The notes under the pieces were generated by a model. It saw only the letters and a list, made by a program, of their open reading frames with translations. It ran no database searches and was not told the DNA's origin. Positions 25,790 to 34,494 of a stretch of DNA of 64,000 nt are shown here, piece by piece. The position numbers were made by a program, and so were the translations under genes. Location of the stretch: NCBI GenBank assembly GCA_964390565.1, contig CAYMII010000019.1, forward strand, positions 6,714-70,713, given 5' to 3'. Within the stretch, counting starts at the first letter, position 1. Each line of letters starts with the position of its first letter. The DNA is from UBA8529 sp964390565 (GTDB taxonomy: Bacteria; Bacteroidota; Bacteroidia; Bacteroidales; Tenuifilaceae).

Positions 25790-27694
25790 ATGCAGATTAA
25801 AAGATTTCTCCTTTTGCTCCTTGTTGCGCTGATTCTTCAACCTATCTATGCACAGACAGATAAGGCTGTTCAGGTAAAGCGATCGACTGATAAGGTGAAG
25901 ATTGAAGGCAAATACTTCTATATACATATTGTTCAAAAAGGGGAGTCGCTTTATGCTATAAGTAAAGCATATGGCGTTAGCCAAATGGAGATAGCCATGG
26001 AAAATGCTGATATCTACATGGGTATCAAACCCGATATGGCTTTAAAGATTCCGGCAAAAGATATCAAACCACAGGAAGAGGACGAAAAATATATTTACCA
26101 TATCGTAAAAAAAAGTGAGACGCTTTTTGGCCTTTCACGCCAATATCAAGTTCCTATTGATGAAATTGCAAAAGTTAACCTTGATGTTGAAAGTGGCTTG
26201 ATTCTAAATCAAGTTTTACTTATTCCTCGTGATAAGTTGAATACATTAAATCAAGCAGTTAAGCGTGATTCCTTATTTTATATATATCATGAAGTTAAGC
26301 CCAAGGAAGGACTTTACTCCATATCAAGGAAATATAGCGTAAGCATTCAGTCTATCGAAGAGTTAAATAAGGACATTTTAGCTAATGGGCTTAAAGCAGG
26401 GTCGATTCTAAAGATTGAGCAAAAGAAAAGCGCTACTGCTGATAAAACTCAAACTGATGCGAATCAGAATGTTGTTAAATCTAACAACCAAACAGTTCAG
26501 CAAAACGAAAATTATATCTTCCCAAAAGTTAAATGCGATACTTTTAGCTATAAGGAATTTAAGCGTCCATTTAATATTTCGTTACTTCTCCCTTTACTTC
26601 CTGATAAGGACGATAGAGATTCTGCCGATGTTGCAAACGGGGTTCCTGAGGTTGAACGGATTTCATCGCGCCAGCATAATTTTCTCGATTTCTATCAAGG
26701 ATTTTTGTTAGCTGTTGACTCGCTGAAGCGAGAAGGGTTATCGATAAACCTTTCGGTTTATAATACAAGTAAAGGTTTTGACGAATCGAAAAAGATAATG
26801 AATGAAAAAGGCTTAAAGGAATCAGACTTAATTATTGGCCCTGTTTACCCCGAACTGCTAGAGCCTTTTGCAAACTACTCACGGGAGAATAGAATTAATA
26901 TTATTTCGCCATTATCGCAGAACGATGCACTTTTAAAGGGCAACCCATACTATTTCCAGATAAACCCATCGTTGCCAATTCAGTTCAATGAGTTTGCATC
27001 AAAGGTTGATTTTTGTACCGAGGGTAATTTTATGGTTATTTATGAGGACGATAGCTCTAAATACGATGTAAATGAGAAATATAAAGAACTTATTTCGAAC
27101 CGTATTAAGCAATGTGCTAGTTCAGAGTCGATTCATTTTAAGGAACTAAAATATAAACCGGGAGGTGTTACTGCCGAAGTGAAAGAGAAGTTGAATCAGA
27201 GTATGAACGATCAAAAGGAGAATGTATTTATTATTCCATCGGAGAGCGAGGCTTTTGTTTCAGATTTTTTGAGTAATCTATTCGCTCTTACAACCTATTA
27301 CAACTATAAAGTTAAGGTTTATGGATTTCCACGTTGGCAAAAGTTTAAGAATATTCCAATTGAATACTTCTATAGGTTAAACGTTAATGTTTTTACTCCA
27401 TTCTTTGTCGATTATACCAAAAGTGATGTTAAGTTCTTTGTTAATGATTATAGGCATTTCTATAGGTCTGAACCATCTCAATACTCTTTCCAGGGCTACG
27501 ATATTGGGTTATACTTTTTAAAGGCTTTAAAAAAGTATGGTATTGACTTTAAGTATTGTCTGAAAAATCATGATGTTGATTTACTTCAATCGGACTATAA
27601 ATTTATTCAGCAGAGCAGTGTTGATGGGTTCGATAATAAATCAGTTTTTTTAATCAATTACACGCAAGATTTCGATATAGTTGAAGTGAAATAG
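25790..27694 (+). CDS. LysM-repeat protein with type 1 periplasmic-binding-protein-like domain
   Basis: A 634-residue exported protein. Starting at ATG 25790, the N-terminus is a signal peptide (KRFLLLLLVALILQPIYAQ). Three LysM peptidoglycan-binding repeats follow: FYIHIVQKGESLYAISKAYG (about 37-80), YIYHIVKKSETLFGLSRQYQ (about 102-148) and YIYHEVKPKEGLYSISRKYS (about 164-208). After a Gln/Asn-rich linker, the C-terminal ~370 residues resemble a branched-chain amino acid receptor fold (ISLLLPLLP, DLIIGPVYPELLEPFANYSRE). Bacteroidota use this pairing widely; the ligand is not evident. An upstream ATG at 25724 is rejected because the promoter lies inside it. Confidence 0.9.
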   Translation: MQIKRFLLLLLVALILQPIYAQTDKAVQVKRSTDKVKIEGKYFYIHIVQKGESLYAISKAYGVSQMEIAMENADIYMGIKPDMALKIPAKDIKPQEEDEKYIYHIVKKSETLFGLSRQYQVPIDEIAKVNLDVESGLILNQVLLIPRDKLNTLNQAVKRDSLFYIYHEVKPKEGLYSISRKYSVSIQSIEELNKDILANGLKAGSILKIEQKKSATADKTQTDANQNVVKSNNQTVQQNENYIFPKVKCDTFSYKEFKRPFNISLLLPLLPDKDDRDSADVANGVPEVERISSRQHNFLDFYQGFLLAVDSLKREGLSINLSVYNTSKGFDESKKIMNEKGLKESDLIIGPVYPELLEPFANYSRENRINIISPLSQNDALLKGNPYYFQINPSLPIQFNEFASKVDFCTEGNFMVIYEDDSSKYDVNEKYKELISNRIKQCASSESIHFKELKYKPGGVTAEVKEKLNQSMNDQKENVFIIPSESEAFVSDFLSNLFALTTYYNYKVKVYGFPRWQKFKNIPIEYFYRLNVNVFTPFFVDYTKSDVKFFVNDYRHFYRSEPSQYSFQGYDIGLYFLKALKKYGIDFKYCLKNHDVDLLQSDYKFIQQSSVDGFDNKSVFLINYTQDFDIVEVK

Positions 27695-27716
27695 CAAATA
27701 GGTTTAAACTTAGATT

Positions 27717-27747
27717 AAAAGTTCACCCCAATAAAGGGTGAACTTTT
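27717..27747 (+). terminator. Terminator of the LysM gene
   Basis: Stem AAAAGTTCACCC (27717-27728) with GGGTGAACTTTT (27736-27747) and a T-run, 23 bp after the stop codon. Confidence 0.85.
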
Positions 27748-27773
27748 TGTTTTTTGATATGTTTTGTTTAATA

Positions 27774-27781
27774 TAAATTTG
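27774..27781 (+). promoter_or_regulatory. Promoter -7 box of the superoxide dismutase gene (TAaaTTTG)
   Basis: TAAATTTG with TTTG 17 bp upstream (27753-27756). The leader to ATG 27794 would be very short. The box lies within the alternative N-terminal extension from 27764, favouring ATG 27794. Confidence 0.4.
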
Positions 27782-27793
27782 ATAATTAAACAT

Positions 27794-28480
27794 ATGAAAA
27801 CAAAAGTCTTAGCACTATTTAGTTTGTTGCTGATTTTTTCCATAAGCAATACTAAATCTCAAAATCAACCAAACTTTACATTTCCCGCTTTGCCTTACAG
27901 CTACGATGCGTTGGAGCAGTTTATCGATAAAACAACAATGGAGTTTCATTACGATAAGCATTTTCGCACATACTTCAATAACTTTATAAAAGCGGTTGAG
28001 GCAAATAACCTAAATGGGAAAAGCATCGAAGAGATTTTTAGCGAGGTAAGTAAATTTCCCGTTGGACTGAGAAATTCGGGTGGTGGATACTATAATCATG
28101 CTTTGTTCTGGGAAGTGATGTCGCCTAATGGTGGAGGGATGCCAATAGGTAAATTGCTGCAAGCCATAAACGAGTCATTCGGCTCGTACGATAACTTTGT
28201 GAAAGAGTTTGAGAAGGCTGCAACTACTCTTTTTGGGAGCGGATGGGCTTGGCTATCGGTTGACAGTTCGGGTAAACTTTTCGTTAGTCAACTGCCAAAT
28301 CAGGATAACCCATTAATGGACATTGCTCCAAAGCGCGGTGTGCCAATCCTAGCATTAGATGTATGGGAACATGCCTATTATCTTAAATATCAGAATAAAC
28401 GTTCTGATTATATTACAAACTTTTGGAAAGTAGTTAACTGGAGTAATGTTAACGAACGATACGAAAAGGCTATAAAATAG
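27794..28480 (+). CDS. Superoxide dismutase (Fe/Mn type) with signal peptide
   Basis: Dismutates superoxide. From ATG 27794 the 228-residue product starts with a signal peptide (MKTKVLALFSLLLIFSISNT), so it is predicted to act in the periplasm, unlike the usual cytoplasmic enzyme. The metal ligands are visible: His in MEFHYDKHFRTY, His in GGGYYNHALFWE, and Asp and His in DVWEHAYYLKYQ. GSGWAWL and the substrate-channel Tyr are present. Metal preference (Fe or Mn) cannot be told with confidence. It has its own promoter and terminator. Confidence 0.93.
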   Translation: MKTKVLALFSLLLIFSISNTKSQNQPNFTFPALPYSYDALEQFIDKTTMEFHYDKHFRTYFNNFIKAVEANNLNGKSIEEIFSEVSKFPVGLRNSGGGYYNHALFWEVMSPNGGGMPIGKLLQAINESFGSYDNFVKEFEKAATTLFGSGWAWLSVDSSGKLFVSQLPNQDNPLMDIAPKRGVPILALDVWEHAYYLKYQNKRSDYITNFWKVVNWSNVNERYEKAIK

Positions 28481-28502
28481 AATTTTTAGACAATAACAAT
28501 AA

Positions 28503-28530
28503 AATACCCGATATTCTCGGGTATTTTTAG
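28503..28530 (+). terminator. Terminator of the superoxide dismutase gene
   Basis: Perfect stem AATACCCGA (28503-28511) with TCGGGTATT (28517-28525), followed by TTT. Confidence 0.8.
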
Positions 28531-28594
28531 TTTGTTTTTATATCCCTTAACCAAAAGGGATTTATTTTTACTGATTTTAAACATATTGATTTTT

Positions 28595-28608
28595 ATGATA
28601 AATATCAT
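28595..28608. promoter_or_regulatory. Palindrome upstream of pckA (possible operator)
   Basis: ATGATA-AA-TATCAT is a perfect 6-bp inverted repeat with 2-bp spacer, placed 10 bp upstream of the pckA -7 box, where the -33 element would be. It could bind a CRP/FNR-like or other dimeric regulator; no direct evidence. Confidence 0.3.
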
Positions 28609-28617
28609 TAATGCGAA

Positions 28618-28625
28618 TATCTTTG
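28618..28625 (+). promoter_or_regulatory. Promoter -7 box of pckA (TAtcTTTG)
   Basis: TATCTTTG followed by CA, a full consensus match; leader of roughly 35 nt to ATG 28668. The -33 element is weak. Confidence 0.55.
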
Positions 28626-28667
28626 CATCTGTCTTGTTAAAAATAATAACTTACTAAACAGAATATT

Positions 28668-30284
28668 ATGGCTAATATTGATCTATCAGTTTACGGTATT
28701 AATCAACCTAAGGAGATAATTTATAATCCTAGCTACGATTTATTATATGCTCATGAAACCGACAAAAACCTTGAAGGTTTTGAAAGGGGTTTCTTAACCA
28801 ATTTAGGAGCAATCAACGTTGATACAGGCGTATTTACAGGTCGTTCTCCAAAAGATAAATACATTGTAAAGGATAGTTCATCGGCAAATAATGTTTGGTG
28901 GGCTGAGGCTGGCAAGAAGAGCTCAGACAATAAGCCTATTAACCAAGATGTTTGGGAGCATCTTAAGAATATCAGTTCAAAACAGCTAAGCGAGAAAAAG
29001 CTTTATGTTGTTGATGCTTATTGCGGTGCAAACATCGATACTCGTATCTGTGTTCGTTTTGTTATGGAGGTTGCATGGCAAGCACATTTTGTAAAGAATA
29101 TGTTTATTCGCCCAACCGATGAGGAGCTAAAAACATTTAAACCAGACTTTGCTGTACTTGTAGCTTCAAAAACATCAAACCCAAAGTGGAAAGAGCAAAA
29201 TCTGAATAGCGAGGTTTATATCGCTTTCCACCTTACAGAGCGCATGGCTGTTATTGGCGGTACTTGGTATGGTGGTGAAATGAAGAAGGGTATTTTCTCT
29301 GTTATGAACTATTTCCTACCTCTAAAAGGTATTGCAGCAATGCATTGTAGTGCTAACGTAGGAAAAAAAGGTGATGTTGCCGTTTTCTTTGGCCTTTCGG
29401 GTACTGGAAAAACAACCCTTTCTGCCGATCCAAATCGCGCCCTTATTGGCGACGATGAGCATGGATGGGATGATAACGGTGTATTCAATTTCGAAGGTGG
29501 CTGCTACGCTAAATGTATTGATTTAGATCCAGCAAAAGAGCCCGATATCTATGCAGCTATTCGTCGCGATGCTTTACTCGAGAACCTTGTTGTTGATAGT
29601 AAAGGTGCAATTGATTTTAAATCAAAGGGTAAAACTGAGAATACAAGGGTTTCGTACCCAATTTATCATATAGATAATATCGTAAAGCCTATATCTAAAG
29701 GTGGACATGCGCAGCATGTAATTTTTCTAACTGCTGATGCTTTTGGCGTACTACCTCCAGTTTCAAGATTAACTCCAGAGCAAACCCAATACCACTTTTT
29801 AAGCGGCTTTACAGCTAAACTAGCAGGAACAGAGCGCGGTGTAACTGAACCTCAGCCTACCTTTAGTAGCTGTTTTGGTCAACCTTTCCTTTTGCTACAC
29901 CCAACAGTTTATGCTAGGGAGTTAGTAAAGAAAATGGAAAAGCATGGCTCAAAGGCTTATCTTGTAAATACTGGCTGGATTGGTGGTTCATATGGCGTTG
30001 GAAAGCGTATCGATTTACCTTCGACGCGAGCCCTTATCAATGCAATTCTTGATGGAAGCATTGAGGATGCTGAGTTTGAAACAATTCCAATCTTCAACTT
30101 ACAAGTTCCAAAAGCAATTAAGGGAGTTGATTCAAAACTGCTTAATCCACGCAATAGCTGGACTTATGCATCGGAGTGGGATTTTGCAGCGCGCAGTTTA
30201 GCAGAGAAATTCATTAAAAACTTCGAGAACTTTACCGATAACGAAGCTGGTAAAAAGTTAGTTGCCGCTGGTCCTAAGATTTAA
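28668..30284 (+). CDS. pckA: Phosphoenolpyruvate carboxykinase (ATP)
   Basis: Converts oxaloacetate and ATP to PEP, CO2 and ADP, or runs in reverse to fix CO2 in fermenting Bacteroidota. The 538-residue protein has the full ATP-PEPCK set: TGRSPKDKYIV, RMAVIGGTWYGGEMKKGIF, the P-loop kinase-1a GLSGTGKTTLS (about 244-254), kinase-2 IGDDEHGWDD (about 264-273), the NFEGGCYAKCIDL block and NTGWIGGSYGVGKR. Every key residue is visible and length is typical. It is monocistronic, with its own promoter and terminator. Together with ppdK in this window it provides the PEP/pyruvate/oxaloacetate node. Confidence 0.97.
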   Translation: MANIDLSVYGINQPKEIIYNPSYDLLYAHETDKNLEGFERGFLTNLGAINVDTGVFTGRSPKDKYIVKDSSSANNVWWAEAGKKSSDNKPINQDVWEHLKNISSKQLSEKKLYVVDAYCGANIDTRICVRFVMEVAWQAHFVKNMFIRPTDEELKTFKPDFAVLVASKTSNPKWKEQNLNSEVYIAFHLTERMAVIGGTWYGGEMKKGIFSVMNYFLPLKGIAAMHCSANVGKKGDVAVFFGLSGTGKTTLSADPNRALIGDDEHGWDDNGVFNFEGGCYAKCIDLDPAKEPDIYAAIRRDALLENLVVDSKGAIDFKSKGKTENTRVSYPIYHIDNIVKPISKGGHAQHVIFLTADAFGVLPPVSRLTPEQTQYHFLSGFTAKLAGTERGVTEPQPTFSSCFGQPFLLLHPTVYARELVKKMEKHGSKAYLVNTGWIGGSYGVGKRIDLPSTRALINAILDGSIEDAEFETIPIFNLQVPKAIKGVDSKLLNPRNSWTYASEWDFAARSLAEKFIKNFENFTDNEAGKKLVAAGPKI

Positions 30285-30305
30285 ATTGTAATTAATATAT
30301 AGTTT

Positions 30306-30344
30306 GTCCCTTGTTTTATTACGAAACAAGGGACTCTTTTTTTT
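30306..30344 (+). terminator. Terminator of pckA
   Basis: Perfect 11-bp stem GTCCCTTGTTT (30306-30316) with AAACAAGGGAC (30324-30334), then a long T-run. Confidence 0.9.
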
Positions 30345-30345
30345 G

Positions 30346-30353
30346 TAATTTTG
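30346..30353 (+). promoter_or_regulatory. Candidate -7 box of the lysozyme-like gene (TAatTTTG)
   Basis: TAATTTTG lies just after the pckA terminator T-run and 41 bp before ATG 30394. No -33 element is evident. Confidence 0.35.
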
Positions 30354-30393
30354 GTTTTAATTGAATTTGTACGTGAGTAAATCTATTGATAGT

Positions 30394-31122
30394 ATGAAAA
30401 GGTATGTTATTTTTTTATTACTACTACTAATCTCTTTTAACTATTCAATTGCCCAAGATATAACGCCATTACAATATTTTGGTGATTCATATAATGAGGC
30501 AATTAGTTACCTCGAGAATCAAAAAAAGGAAATAAACACAACCCTTTCAAATCTTAGCGTATCGCCTGAGGAGGCGATTTCCATCGTTTTTCCCGAGATT
30601 ATCCGCTATAACCGTTTTCGTGATTTTGCTGAAACTACTTCTTTGGAGATAGCCTATGTTCAAGGAGGAAAAGATATTGCAGATTTTTCAATTGGTCACT
30701 TTCAAATGAAACCTTCATTTATTGAGTATATGGAGCAGGAACTATTAAACTATAACGATCTTTTACAGAAGTTTAAAGATATAGTTACTTATGATTCTGG
30801 TGCTTCCACAGAGTATATTCGAAGTGAAAGGGTTGAAAGATTAAAACAAGAATCGTGGCAATTAAAATATTTGGCATGTTTTATTCGTTTAGCAGAGAAA
30901 CGCTTTGCAAAAGAGTTAAGAGAAAAACCAGCAGAACGATTGCTCATTTTATCTTCGGCATATAATAAAGGACTTAACTCTAGTTACAGCGATTTAAAGA
31001 TGCTTTCCCAAACGAAAACGTTCCCATATGGTAATGCAAAAACGGGTAGGTTTTCTTATTACGATGTTGCAAATTATTTCAAAATGTTTAATGCAAGTTT
31101 AACCCTAAACCCTAACCCATGA
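30394..31122 (+). CDS. Exported lysozyme/transglycosylase-like protein (putative)
   Basis: A 242-residue protein with signal peptide (KRYVIFLLLLLISFNYSIAQ) from ATG 30394; the in-frame TTG at 30361 would place a non-signal stretch in front. The mature part is all-helical. The segment SPEEAISIVFPEIIRYNRFRD supplies a candidate catalytic Glu, followed by DIADFSIGHFQMKPSFIE, similar in shape to the GxxQ(M/I)xP block of SLT/lysozyme folds, and SSAYNKG further on. This supports a peptidoglycan-lytic fold only weakly. Its stop overlaps the next gene's start (ATGA), so the two are translationally coupled. Confidence 0.6.
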   Translation: MKRYVIFLLLLLISFNYSIAQDITPLQYFGDSYNEAISYLENQKKEINTTLSNLSVSPEEAISIVFPEIIRYNRFRDFAETTSLEIAYVQGGKDIADFSIGHFQMKPSFIEYMEQELLNYNDLLQKFKDIVTYDSGASTEYIRSERVERLKQESWQLKYLACFIRLAEKRFAKELREKPAERLLILSSAYNKGLNSSYSDLKMLSQTKTFPYGNAKTGRFSYYDVANYFKMFNASLTLNPNP

Positions 31123-32582
31123 GTAAACGAAGATTAATTCAATTATCTGTGCTATTCGTGTCTCTAATTCTTGCAAGTTCATGCAAGAAAGAGTTTAAAA
31201 CATGGCAACCAAGCCCTCCTTATCCAGGGTTAGAAGTTAAGATGCTCAATTTTTCTGTTGATGCATCAAAGGATACGGTAATTAAACTGCCCAACGGAAC
31301 ATCGATTTCTATTCCTGCTGGTTCGATGGAGGGAACTGATGGAATTGCCATTAAAGGGAAGTATACTCTGCTATATCGAGAGTTTCATGATGCTGTTGAT
31401 ATATTGCTTTCAGGGATTCCAATGGATATAAGCATTATGGGTCAAAAGCAAACCCTTAGAACTGCAGGGATGTTTGAGATTGATGCCATGCAAGGCGATT
31501 CAAAATTAAGAATTGTTGAAGGAAAGTCAGTTGATGTTAGATTTGCCTCTCGTTACAAAGATGCGAACTATGATTTCTTCTATATGAACCCTGAAACAGC
31601 TTTATGGGAATGGGTTGATTTACCTAATACTGAAATAAATCAGGAGAAAATCGATGCAGAGAATGCTTTAAAAGAGAAAAGCCCTAGTGTTTTTTTAGGC
31701 GATAAGTTCTTTGTTCTTAATTACGATCGATTCTTGGATATTTATTTTAACAACGACTATCAAAAAATATTTAAATACAGGAATAGCGGCTCAATTAAAA
31801 AGAAACTTCAGGAGTATAACTTTAAGTTGTACGATATTAAAGTTGAAGGTGAACTGGTTTTTCTACGATCTTATTATCATCCAGCCGAGATGCTTTGGAA
31901 GGAGATTGATGGGAAGGAGTTCCCTAATTGGCTAAACGATTTTAATTTTGAATGGGCTAAGGACAAAAGTGGTACTTGGGTATACTCTAATTATAGCTTA
32001 GTTAGTTTAGGCAATAATATTTATCAGATTAGCTATAGCAAGGCAGGAAAAGTATTTACAAAAAAAATGGAGGCTATAATTCCTCTTCAAAGCATTCTAA
32101 AATTATCGGCAGGACAATGGCAACAAAAGTATGATGAAGCAATGTCATTGCTTAAAGCTGAGCAGGAGCGGGTTGACCTTATGGCAGAGACTTATCGCTC
32201 TTTCTCTGTTAAGCGGCTTGGAACCTACAATTTTGATTGTACCATTAAGGATCTTAATGAATGGACAACCATCAATGCTAACTTTACGATGCTTAACAAC
32301 CCCGTTCAGGATGGGAGTTTAGTTATTATCCTTGGAGATAATAGCGGTTATGTTAATGTTAAGCCCGAGGAGTATAGTAAAATGAGATTAAAACCATCAA
32401 CAGGGCAGAGGTTGGTTTTGCTTCAGAAGAATAATGAGATTGGTTTATTCTCTGCTGAAAAGATGCTTAAAATAAATTCAGATTCACTGAAAGCAATGAG
32501 TAACCCTTCGTTTACATTTAATCTTGAACAAAAGAAGGTTAATGATGCTATTGAGTTAAGAAAATTGCTTGGATTTAAGTAA
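31119..32582 (+). CDS. Lipoprotein of unknown function
   Basis: A 487-residue lipoprotein: signal peptide and lipobox LASSC (Cys about residue 22) followed by KKE. Residues ~50-130 contain a strand-rich domain with VIKLPNGTSISIPAGSM, which is reminiscent of ZU5-like modules in other Bacteroidota lipoproteins. The remainder is mixed with no motif that I recognise. The gene overlaps the lysozyme-like gene by 4 bp and ends in a strong bidirectional terminator, so these two form a small operon, plausibly an enzyme with an envelope partner. Confidence 0.72.
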   Translation: MSKRRLIQLSVLFVSLILASSCKKEFKTWQPSPPYPGLEVKMLNFSVDASKDTVIKLPNGTSISIPAGSMEGTDGIAIKGKYTLLYREFHDAVDILLSGIPMDISIMGQKQTLRTAGMFEIDAMQGDSKLRIVEGKSVDVRFASRYKDANYDFFYMNPETALWEWVDLPNTEINQEKIDAENALKEKSPSVFLGDKFFVLNYDRFLDIYFNNDYQKIFKYRNSGSIKKKLQEYNFKLYDIKVEGELVFLRSYYHPAEMLWKEIDGKEFPNWLNDFNFEWAKDKSGTWVYSNYSLVSLGNNIYQISYSKAGKVFTKKMEAIIPLQSILKLSAGQWQQKYDEAMSLLKAEQERVDLMAETYRSFSVKRLGTYNFDCTIKDLNEWTTINANFTMLNNPVQDGSLVIILGDNSGYVNVKPEEYSKMRLKPSTGQRLVLLQKNNEIGLFSAEKMLKINSDSLKAMSNPSFTFNLEQKKVNDAIELRKLLGFK

Positions 32583-32618
32583 AAAACTAAGGGGTCTATG
32601 AAGACCCCTTAGTTTTTT
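32581..32618. terminator. Bidirectional terminator between lipoprotein gene and chemoreceptor
   Basis: Long perfect stem AAAACTAAGGGGTCT (32583-32597) with AGACCCCTTAGTTTT (32602-32616), four-base loop, A-run before and T-run after, serving both convergent genes. Confidence 0.92.
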
Positions 32619-32629
32619 ATATTTATTTT

Positions 32630-34321
32630 TTAAAAGTTCTCGAACCCTTTATCATTATCATCAAGATTAAGTTTAAAAGCCTTTTTACCTGTTTGTACAT
32701 GCGGCGTTTCTCGTTTCTTTTCAACTATTACCTTTTTCTCTTGATGTTTCTTCTCCGTAGTCCTTTTGAAGGTATTAGTGTCCTTGTTTTCAGTGGTCTT
32801 AAATTGTGATATTGATTCGAGTAGTGAATCAGCTTGGGATTGAAGTTGCTGTGCGTTTGATGCTAGCTCTTCAGCTGCTGTTGCATTCTGCTGAGTAACA
32901 TTGTTTAATTGCTGCACAGCGTTATTTACCTGATCTGCGCCATTGCTCTGTTCGCGGCTAGCGGAAGCAATCTCCTCAACCAAGTTTGAGGTTTTGCTAA
33001 TCTCAGGCATAATATCATTCATCTGTTTTACTGCATCTTCCGTTTTCTTAACGCTAGTATTTGAGAGGCTGATTATTTCGTCGGCTGAGAGTTTGCTTCG
33101 TTCTGCTAGTTTCCTTACTTCTGCTGCAACTACTGCAAAACCTCTACCGTGTTCACCTGCTCGGGCAGCTTCAACAGCAGCGTTTAATGCAAGAATATTA
33201 GTTTGAAAAGCTATATCGTTTATGATAGTTATTTTACCCGATATCTCGTTAATCGATTTTAAACTCTCGTCTGAGGCTTTGTTCACGTTATTAAGCCCAG
33301 AAACTGCTATGTTAGATATTTTCTGTGTTTCGGCTGCATTATTGGAATTCTGCTGGATATTGGCCGATATCTCCTCAATAGTTGACGATATCTCTTCTAC
33401 AGAAGCGGCTTGCTCATTAGCTCCTTCTGAAAGTTGCTGAGATGTTGAACTCAGCTGCTGGCTTGCAGTTGTGATTTGAACTACATTCTGTTTCACATTC
33501 GATAGCATAGTATTTAGTTTATTGACCATGCTTGACATGCTTTTTAGAAGAGTTCCAATCTCATCTTTTCTATTGCTGATATCATTTGAAATGTTAACTG
33601 TTAAATCTCCATTCGAAACCTTTTCAAGGAATTGAACAGCTGTATCGATAGGCTTTGTGATACTCTTTGTGATTAGGATTGCGGTTATCACAATAAACAG
33701 AATGATAATGAGCGTGAGTGAAATTGAATTAATAAGTATCTTATCACTTATAGAGACACTTGCGTTGTACGAAGTTTCTGCATTCTCCAAACTAATTGTA
33801 GTAAACTGATCCATGGAGCCACGCATATCTTCAAATACTTTTGAGTATTCCCCAAAATATATTGCTTTAGCTTCATCGTAAGCACCACTTCTTATTTTAC
33901 CGATGATTTCTTTAGTCAAATCAGATATTCTGGAAAAATTCTGGTGAAACTTCTGGTTTATACTCTGGTTAGCTCCCTCTTTAGATACGTTCGATAAATT
34001 CTCGAACTTGCTATATCGTTGCTCTACTTGAGCGATATTCTCTTCGATAGCACTAATTAGCTTGCTTTGACTCTCAATATTTGATGGGTCGTTAATTGCT
34101 AATGCTTGGCTTATTGCAATACTCGATTGGTATGCATCTCTATCGGCTTCAATTAAATACTCCATACTTAAAAGATTTACTTTGTAAATCTTATCGAGTT
34201 CATCTTTTATTGTATGTGTTTTTAATGATGTGTAGATAAACCCGAATGAAGTGGCAAGAACTATTAGTGTGAACACTAAACCTAGTCGAACGCCAATTTT
34301 TAGGTTGTTAACTGATTTCAT
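32630..34321 (-). CDS. Methyl-accepting chemotaxis protein (4HB sensor type)
   Basis: A 563-residue transmembrane chemoreceptor, start at the second ATG (34321), which gives a canonical N-terminal helix GVRLGLVFTLIVLATSFGF. A four-helix-bundle periplasmic sensor (about 35-185), second membrane span (ILINSISLTLIIILFIVITAI, ~190-212), HAMP (~213-268), and the signalling domain with the hairpin tip IAFQTNILALNAAVEAARAGEHGRGFAVVAAEVRKLAERS follow. The C-terminal tail is Lys/Thr-rich and ends in GFENF, resembling the pentapeptide docking site for CheR/CheB. No other che genes are in the window. Ligand unknown. Confidence 0.94.
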   Translation of the reverse strand: MKSVNNLKIGVRLGLVFTLIVLATSFGFIYTSLKTHTIKDELDKIYKVNLLSMEYLIEADRDAYQSSIAISQALAINDPSNIESQSKLISAIEENIAQVEQRYSKFENLSNVSKEGANQSINQKFHQNFSRISDLTKEIIGKIRSGAYDEAKAIYFGEYSKVFEDMRGSMDQFTTISLENAETSYNASVSISDKILINSISLTLIIILFIVITAILITKSITKPIDTAVQFLEKVSNGDLTVNISNDISNRKDEIGTLLKSMSSMVNKLNTMLSNVKQNVVQITTASQQLSSTSQQLSEGANEQAASVEEISSTIEEISANIQQNSNNAAETQKISNIAVSGLNNVNKASDESLKSINEISGKITIINDIAFQTNILALNAAVEAARAGEHGRGFAVVAAEVRKLAERSKLSADEIISLSNTSVKKTEDAVKQMNDIMPEISKTSNLVEEIASASREQSNGADQVNNAVQQLNNVTQQNATAAEELASNAQQLQSQADSLLESISQFKTTENKDTNTFKRTTEKKHQEKKVIVEKKRETPHVQTGKKAFKLNLDDNDKGFENF

Positions 34322-34442
34322 ATGACTTTCTCGTTGAGTTATTTTCAGCATAAATGTATTCTATTTTGAAGGATTATTGATAGTGTAATGAATGAAAACT
34401 AACATCTTTTAGTATGATTTAAATCAATATACTATCAAAAAG

Positions 34443-34479
34443 AAAAACCCCGTTAGGAATGGAATCTAACGGGGTTTTT
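34443..34479. terminator. Terminator after the molybdopterin-fold lipoprotein gene
   Basis: Perfect stem AAAAACCCCGTTAG (34443-34456) with CTAACGGGGTTTTT (34466-34479). It ends the minus-strand TonB operon, whose last stop is at 34495. Confidence 0.9.
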
Positions 34480-34494
34480 ATACTAACTTTTTAT

